Notes under the pieces: generated by a model
Database searches by the model: none
What the model was told of the DNA's origin: nothing
Seen by the model: the letters and a program-made list of their open reading frames with translations, nothing else
Translations under genes and position numbers: made by a program
NCBI GenBank assembly: GCA_003670925.1
Contig: QWQG01000114.1
Coordinates: 1-44,817, forward strand
From: Planctomycetota bacterium
GTDB taxonomy: Bacteria > Planctomycetota > Planctomycetia > Planctomycetales > Planctomycetaceae
Length of the DNA: 44,817 nucleotides
Reading direction: 5' to 3'
Shown here: positions 40,323 through 44,817 of the stretch, piece after piece
How the letters are laid out: each line of letters opens with the position of its first letter
Numbering within the stretch: position 1 is the stretch's first letter

Positions 40323-42929
40323 ATGTCACTTCCAACTTGTCCATCCTGCGGCCAATCTGTTCTCGAAGATGATGCTGTCGATTGCACATTCTGCGGCGCA
40401 GCAATGGATGGCTCCCGAGGTGCGAAAAATACCCCGAAACCCCAAGCGGGACCGGCCAGACATCGACCGGGGGCCAAGCCAGTCGTAACGCCGCCGACTC
40501 CGATATCGAATTCTGCCGTTGCTTCAAAGCCCGCGAGTCCGACGCCGGGAGCGACAACGCGTCCGGCAAGTGGAGCAGCGGGTTCGAGAACCAAAGTTGA
40601 TGAAGACGATCCGTTTGGAATCGGCAACGCTGCTGCTGCGCAGGCGGCAGTTCAGGCAACCGAAAAACCGGATAAGACGCGCCTGCACAAAGTCACCTGC
40701 CCGATGTGCGAGCAAGTGGGCTTTGTGCCAAAATCTGCTGTCGGAAAATCAATCCGCTGTGCCAATGAAAAGTGCATGGTTCCAATTTTCAAGGCGACGG
40801 AATCCGGCGAAAATACCACCTCACGTAAACCCTCGCGACTCTCCGATGATGCTGCTTCAGCGAGGAAAGCCGCCGAGGTATCTCAACCCGCTAAACGGAA
40901 TCCGATTCTGATCTATGCAATTGTAGGAGGTATCCTGCTCACCTTAACCGCAGGACTCATGGTGATCTTGAATAAGAAACCGGATGAATCAGGCTTGCGT
41001 GCACCTGCCGTTATCGCGCCGAACGAAGATCGGGAATCTGAAGAAGAGGAACAGATCCGATTAGCGGCTGCGGCTGACCTCATAAAAGCGGCAGCGGACG
41101 CAGTTCCAAATCCAAAGGCCAAGGTGGCGGCGATGGCAAAGCTGATGATCAGTCTGGCGCGTCTCCCAAACCTGCGGGATAAAGCGTGGGCGCGGCGCAT
41201 GACAGCCGATCTCTTTCTGCAAACGGAAGACGCAACCCTCGCTGCTCAGGAACTAAAAGCCCTAGTTGGTGTGGATCGCTCGAAAGGATTTTACCGAATT
41301 GAACCGCATGTTACGCAGTATTGGAAACACACAACTGCAGGGAATGCGGAACTCGCAGCGGCGTCATTGATTCTGGCATTTGCAGATCAGAACAGTATTC
41401 CAAAAACAGGACGCGTCGGTACAGAAGCCGCGCTTTCACTGGCATCGGTGCTGGTCACCGAAGGGAAATTAGCGGAGGCGCAAGCGTTGATCGCAACGCG
41501 TCAGCAGGACATCACCATCCCCGCGAGTCGTGACATGCTGGCCAGCATTGCTTGGTTTTGGATCGCTAATCGCAGCCATGGAGACCTGATTCCGGTGCCG
41601 TCGGCGACTGATGTGCTGGTCTGGTCAGAACCATTACATACAACGATTGCGTGCGATTTGGCGTTGCATCAGCGTTGGGCAGAAGCAATCGCATGGAGCG
41701 TCGCCAATAAAGACTCCGGTGTTATCTCGGAATCGCTCACTGAGGTCGCCGCGATTGCCAGCGCCGCCAAGGCTCCATTGGCAATCTTTGGAAAAATTGC
41801 GAAGGCGATCCCGGCGGCCAATCCAGTTGTCGCTGTCCAAGTGCATGCAGCCTTAGCCGCAGCCACAAAAGACACGGTGCAACTGGATGCCGCAATAGCT
41901 GCAATGGCCGAGTTTCCGGCACCCGAGGCCAGCAAGATGCCGACAACACAGCAGATTACCGACAACTACGGTTCAGAACGCACGAATGAACTCTTGCGGG
42001 CGACGGCAGTGGCAGAAGTTGTTCGCGCCGCTCTCATTTGTGGTGATCCAGAAAAAGCGAGGTCGTCGATGATTCGACTCCGTGCAGAGCTCAATGCCAG
42101 CGGACCACCTACACGCGAAATTCGCGAACTGACGCTGGAAGTATCGCACAACGAAGCAGATGCGCGTCAGAGGATTGCGAACGATCTCAACACCAGCAAT
42201 TCCAGTCAGGTCGACAAAGCCTTTAAGGAATATCGCCGACACTTAGTTAGTGACGGAAATCAGTCGGGACTTTTTGTAATTGCCGAAAATCGACGTTTAC
42301 GTGCGATGCAACTCTTGTCCCGAATTATCCACGCTGGTGGAGCGACGGTTGTGCAGTCGGCGTTGGCTGATCAGGCTAGCGGCTGGGCAGATGAAATCAT
42401 GCTCGATGATCTAACCGGTCTGTTGGCGGTGGCTACGTTGCAGTCAATGCAGACACTGCCAGAAGTGATGCAGCCGGATCCACAGTTAAGGATGGACAGT
42501 ATCCAAGCAGGATATGCGGCGTTGGTGGCAAAAATTGCCCCGGTGTTGGCGTCGGCGTGGACAAATCGCGACCAGCAACTCACAGAAGCTCTCCTGAATC
42601 TAGAAAACGGCTGCGGACCGGAACTACCTAGCATGCGGCAAGCGTATGTGAATGAACTGGTTTCAAGTATGGCCCGTACCACGGAGAACCCCGAATATGT
42701 CCTCACGGCAATCGGCGCCCTTGAGAACAGCGTCTGGCGCGAAGAAGCGTATTTGATCGCCGGTCGCAACTTTGGAAATCGGAACATGGAAGCAGCCGTC
42801 GAAAAATGGATCGCTAGCCAGCGACTGCCAGCATTGGAACAAATCACCTTAATGTACGGGCTGGCACAAGTGCTCATTGAGCGGATCAGTGAGTCGCCTG
42901 CAGTTGTGTCAGAACAAGACAAGAAATAA
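40323..42929 (+). CDS. Zinc-ribbon, single-pass membrane protein with long helical-repeat region
   Basis: I prefer the ATG at 40323 (868 residues) because it opens directly on the conserved ribbon, Cys-Pro-Ser-Cys...Cys-Thr-Phe-Cys; a GTG at 40272 would add 17 residues. A second Cys cluster (Cys-Pro-Met-Cys...Cys-Ala-Asn-Glu-Lys-Cys) follows a Pro/Ala/Thr-rich linker. One membrane helix (ILIYAIVGGILLTLTAGLMV) lies at about residue 200. The remaining 630 residues are Ala-rich amphipathic helices that look like TPR- or HEAT-like repeats without a clear consensus. The plan of N-terminal cytoplasmic ribbon, one membrane pass and a large external helical domain recurs in planctomycetes; function unknown. 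The larA-family gene starts 11 bases after its stop. Confidence 0.8.
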   Translation: MSLPTCPSCGQSVLEDDAVDCTFCGAAMDGSRGAKNTPKPQAGPARHRPGAKPVVTPPTPISNSAVASKPASPTPGATTRPASGAAGSRTKVDEDDPFGIGNAAAAQAAVQATEKPDKTRLHKVTCPMCEQVGFVPKSAVGKSIRCANEKCMVPIFKATESGENTTSRKPSRLSDDAASARKAAEVSQPAKRNPILIYAIVGGILLTLTAGLMVILNKKPDESGLRAPAVIAPNEDRESEEEEQIRLAAAADLIKAAADAVPNPKAKVAAMAKLMISLARLPNLRDKAWARRMTADLFLQTEDATLAAQELKALVGVDRSKGFYRIEPHVTQYWKHTTAGNAELAAASLILAFADQNSIPKTGRVGTEAALSLASVLVTEGKLAEAQALIATRQQDITIPASRDMLASIAWFWIANRSHGDLIPVPSATDVLVWSEPLHTTIACDLALHQRWAEAIAWSVANKDSGVISESLTEVAAIASAAKAPLAIFGKIAKAIPAANPVVAVQVHAALAAATKDTVQLDAAIAAMAEFPAPEASKMPTTQQITDNYGSERTNELLRATAVAEVVRAALICGDPEKARSSMIRLRAELNASGPPTREIRELTLEVSHNEADARQRIANDLNTSNSSQVDKAFKEYRRHLVSDGNQSGLFVIAENRRLRAMQLLSRIIHAGGATVVQSALADQASGWADEIMLDDLTGLLAVATLQSMQTLPEVMQPDPQLRMDSIQAGYAALVAKIAPVLASAWTNRDQQLTEALLNLENGCGPELPSMRQAYVNELVSSMARTTENPEYVLTAIGALENSVWREEAYLIAGRNFGNRNMEAAVEKWIASQRLPALEQITLMYGLAQVLIERISESPAVVSEQDKK

Positions 42930-42939
42930 TCGAAGATCT

Positions 42940-44178
42940 ATGCTGACGACGGAACTGAAAACACTCAACGCAGAACGCATGCAGAACTGGATTTACGAGC
43001 ATGTGCCGCTGGATGATTTTCGCGGCAAACGTGTGCTGATGATTGTGCCGGACAATACCAGAACAGCTCCCTTGCCGGTTTTGTTTCCGGCGCTCCGAAG
43101 CCTGTTGCGTCCTGTTACGAAATCTCTGGATGTCTTGGTCGCACTGGGCACGCATCCGCCGATGCCGCAGGAGAAAATCCGCACGATGCTGGGGATTTCA
43201 GACGACGATCCGTGCCGTGATGTCGGGCTCTTCAATCATGCGTGGGACAATCCGGCTGAACTCGCGACGATTGGAATCTTAACCGCAGCGGAGACTCGTG
43301 AAATTTCGGACGGTGTACTTGCGATGGAAGTTCCCGTGCAGATTAATCGCCGAATTCATGACTACGACGTAGCGTTGGTCGTCGGCCCCGTGTTCCCGCA
43401 CGAAGTCGTCGGCTTCAGTGGCGGCAACAAGTATTTCTTCCCCGGTATTTCAGGCCCGGAACTGCTCAACTTCTTCCACTGGCTCGGCGCACTCATTACG
43501 AATGTGGGGATCATCGGCGTGCAGGATACGGCCGTGCGTCGAGTGGTGGATCGAGCTGCGAAATTGGTGCCGTTGGAACGTCGTTGTTTGGCGTTCGTCG
43601 TGTCCACGGATGCGACACCATATGGGATGTTCTATGGAACACCGGAAGAAGCTTGGCGTGGAGCTTCCGAGCTGTCGGGTCGCGTGCATATCAAGCGGCA
43701 CGCAAAACCTTATCGACAGGTCTTGTCATGCGCGCCGCCCATGTACGATGAACTGTGGGTTGCTGGTAAGTGCATGTACAAGCTGGAGCCTGTTGTCGCG
43801 GACGGTGGCGAATTGATTATCTACGCACCGCATATGAAGGAAATTTCCGTCACACACGGACCGCATATCGAACATGTCGGCTACCATGTTCGCGATTACT
43901 TCACGAAGCAATGGGATCAATTCAAACATTTGCCGTGGGGCGTGCTGGCACATTCGACGCATGTTCGCGGAACCGGGACATTCGAAAACGGTATCGAACG
44001 GCCGCGCGTGCAGGTGACTGTTGCGTCACAGATTCCCCGGGAAGTCTGCGAACGCATCAATCTCGGCTATCGTGATCCGGCCTCGATCGATGTGGAGTCA
44101 TTTGCCGATCGTGAAGATGAAGGCGTGCTCTTGGTTCGCAAAGCAGGAGAACATCTCTATCGGCTGCACGACGAATAA
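42940..44178 (+). CDS. LarA-family (nickel-pincer lactate racemase-like) protein
   Basis: The start at the ATG 42940 lies 10 bases after the preceding stop; the longer frame from 42877 overlaps the upstream gene. The 412-residue protein has the LarA motifs: Pro-Asp-Asn-Thr-Arg (37-41), Gly-Thr-His-Pro-Pro (His72), and 'PHEVVGFSGGNKYFFPGISG' with His154 and Lys164. His180 follows at the same spacing as LarA His200 from Lys184, and Lys164 would carry the nickel-pincer cofactor. LarA homologues racemise or epimerise 2-hydroxyacids. No larB, larC or larE cofactor genes lie in this window, so substrate and cofactor state are open. Confidence 0.88.
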   Translation: MLTTELKTLNAERMQNWIYEHVPLDDFRGKRVLMIVPDNTRTAPLPVLFPALRSLLRPVTKSLDVLVALGTHPPMPQEKIRTMLGISDDDPCRDVGLFNHAWDNPAELATIGILTAAETREISDGVLAMEVPVQINRRIHDYDVALVVGPVFPHEVVGFSGGNKYFFPGISGPELLNFFHWLGALITNVGIIGVQDTAVRRVVDRAAKLVPLERRCLAFVVSTDATPYGMFYGTPEEAWRGASELSGRVHIKRHAKPYRQVLSCAPPMYDELWVAGKCMYKLEPVVADGGELIIYAPHMKEISVTHGPHIEHVGYHVRDYFTKQWDQFKHLPWGVLAHSTHVRGTGTFENGIERPRVQVTVASQIPREVCERINLGYRDPASIDVESFADREDEGVLLVRKAGEHLYRLHDE

Positions 44179-44602
44179 GTACAGGCTCAGGCAATTTCAC
44201 GAACACTCATCGACCCGGGTCTTCGCTGATGTCCGCCCCGCGCGCCTACATGGAGATGAGCCGAATTCCCGAGTGTGCCGCAAAGTTCACGAACTTAGTC
44301 GAGGAATGTCGAGACACAGCCCCCAAATAAACGGTAACTTCGCTTTGCCGGCTGAAGTCTACTGACGCAGGTCCGGACCTGTTCGGAGAAAGCTTTCTCG
44401 AACTTCATGTAAGGAGCTGCCACGCATCGAGGGTCGCCCGATGTCTGAGGACAAGTGTCGGGCTCCTTTGGTCTCTCGTCGCGCCTATGTCGCATCCTGA
44501 GCTTACACCGAGCACAACAAATATTCCCAACATGCGCCGCTGCGGGCCACTCTATGCCGTGAAATTTTTGTGGCAACGGGATCGGCGGGCGGAACTGATG
44601 GA
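44179..44602. other. Intergenic region, mostly unexplained
   Basis: No supported gene. A perfect 14-base palindrome, CAGGTCCGGACCTG, lies at 44368-44381. The 126-residue minus-strand frame across 44295-44675 is out of frame with the transposase end and is probably spurious. Confidence 0.4.
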
Positions 44603-44817
44603 TTACATAGACGCGGCAGGCCGGCTTCGGTGCGGAAGCGTTTGCTCCAGATCCAGCCATGACTCGGCACTGCAATCCAATCGCTCCAAAATCGAATCAA
44701 ACTCTGCAGGGATCTTGCCAGCCTTGTCCTTGCGAAGCTGCCGTCCGGTCCAGTCGAGCAACTTCAGATCCTGATCTAGCGTCAGCAGACAACCTTCGTT
44801 GCTGGCTCGCCGAGACG
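44603..44817 (-). pseudogene. C-terminal end of a planctomycete transposase (IS200/RAYT-like), frameshifted
   Basis: The minus strand from the window edge encodes 'LLTLDQDLKLLDWTGRQLRK' and then 'DKAGKIPAEFDSILERLD', which matches the conserved C-terminal region I recall in a planctomycete transposase family related to IS200/REP-associated tyrosine transposases. After Ser-Trp-Leu-Asp-Leu this frame reaches a stop at 44603, while the next frame continues with Lys-Arg-Phe-Arg-Thr-Glu-Ala-Gly-Leu-Pro, a more family-like ending, so a one-base frameshift near 44650 is likely. The catalytic N-terminal part is outside the window. Confidence 0.6.

Noticed and set aside
44295-44675. 126-residue minus-strand frame
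   Set aside because: It overlaps the transposase end in a different frame and has no similarity I recognise; the transposase frame has clear family residues.

Overview
The window looks like a piece of a planctomycete (Planctomycetota) chromosome. The case is cumulative: a DUF1559 pseudopilin-like protein with a DUF1573 lipoprotein, a DUF1800/DUF1501 pair, an exosortase, zinc-ribbon membrane proteins, a secreted protein rich in Cys-Cys-Pro-Ala repeats, many GTG starts, and several families of short palindromic and heptameric intergenic repeats. Placement below phylum cannot be made from the sequence alone. I saw no rRNA, tRNA or CRISPR array.

Layout. 1-4510: the 3' end of a YdcF/DUF218-like gene, then a four-gene secreted-protein module (LolA-like membrane protein, Cys-rich small protein, DUF1559, DUF1573), then a second truncated copy of the same YdcF 3' end, so the module sits between direct repeats. 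4653-8489: SppA protease and a zinc-ribbon/RDD membrane protein. 8807-11944: an exosortase fused to about 650 residues of TPR-like helices. 12127-20425 (minus strand): a four-gene inorganic-carbon operon, dabA, a NuoL-like dabB, a second NuoM-like antiporter subunit and a SulP transporter with STAS domain. 20734-23835: a small Cys-containing secreted protein (minus), then the DUF1800/DUF1501 pair. 23856-24798: a gene graveyard with a decayed clan AA aspartic protease, an ISKra4-type transposase fragment and palindromic repeats. 24799-27014 (minus): plsC-like acyltransferase and a FabF-type ketosynthase. 27435-32233: threonine synthase, an alkaline-phosphatase-superfamily hydrolase and a YifB/ComM-type ATPase. 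32395-34092 (minus): the Cys-rich repeat protein and a class I aminotransferase. 34419-36217: an NtrC-type regulator lacking the GAFTGA loop, and a FabZ-like dehydratase. 36397-39856 (minus): rhomboid protease, HemW, and an aquaglyceroporin overlapping HemW by 3 bases. 40323-44178: zinc-ribbon/TPR-like protein and a LarA-family protein. 44603-44817: the frameshifted C-terminal end of a transposase.

How it works together. The clearest functional unit is the inorganic-carbon operon: DabA keeps all four zinc ligands, and two antiporter-like membrane subunits plus a SulP-type anion carrier are co-directional with short gaps. The most unusual shared signal is that three separate perfect 7-bp repeat arrays lie directly upstream of start codons, two of them inside this operon. 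Lipid genes (fabF, plsC-like, fabZ-like) are scattered rather than in one fab operon. The secretion side (exosortase-TPR, SppA, rhomboid, DUF1559/DUF1573) fits the complex cell envelope of planctomycetes.
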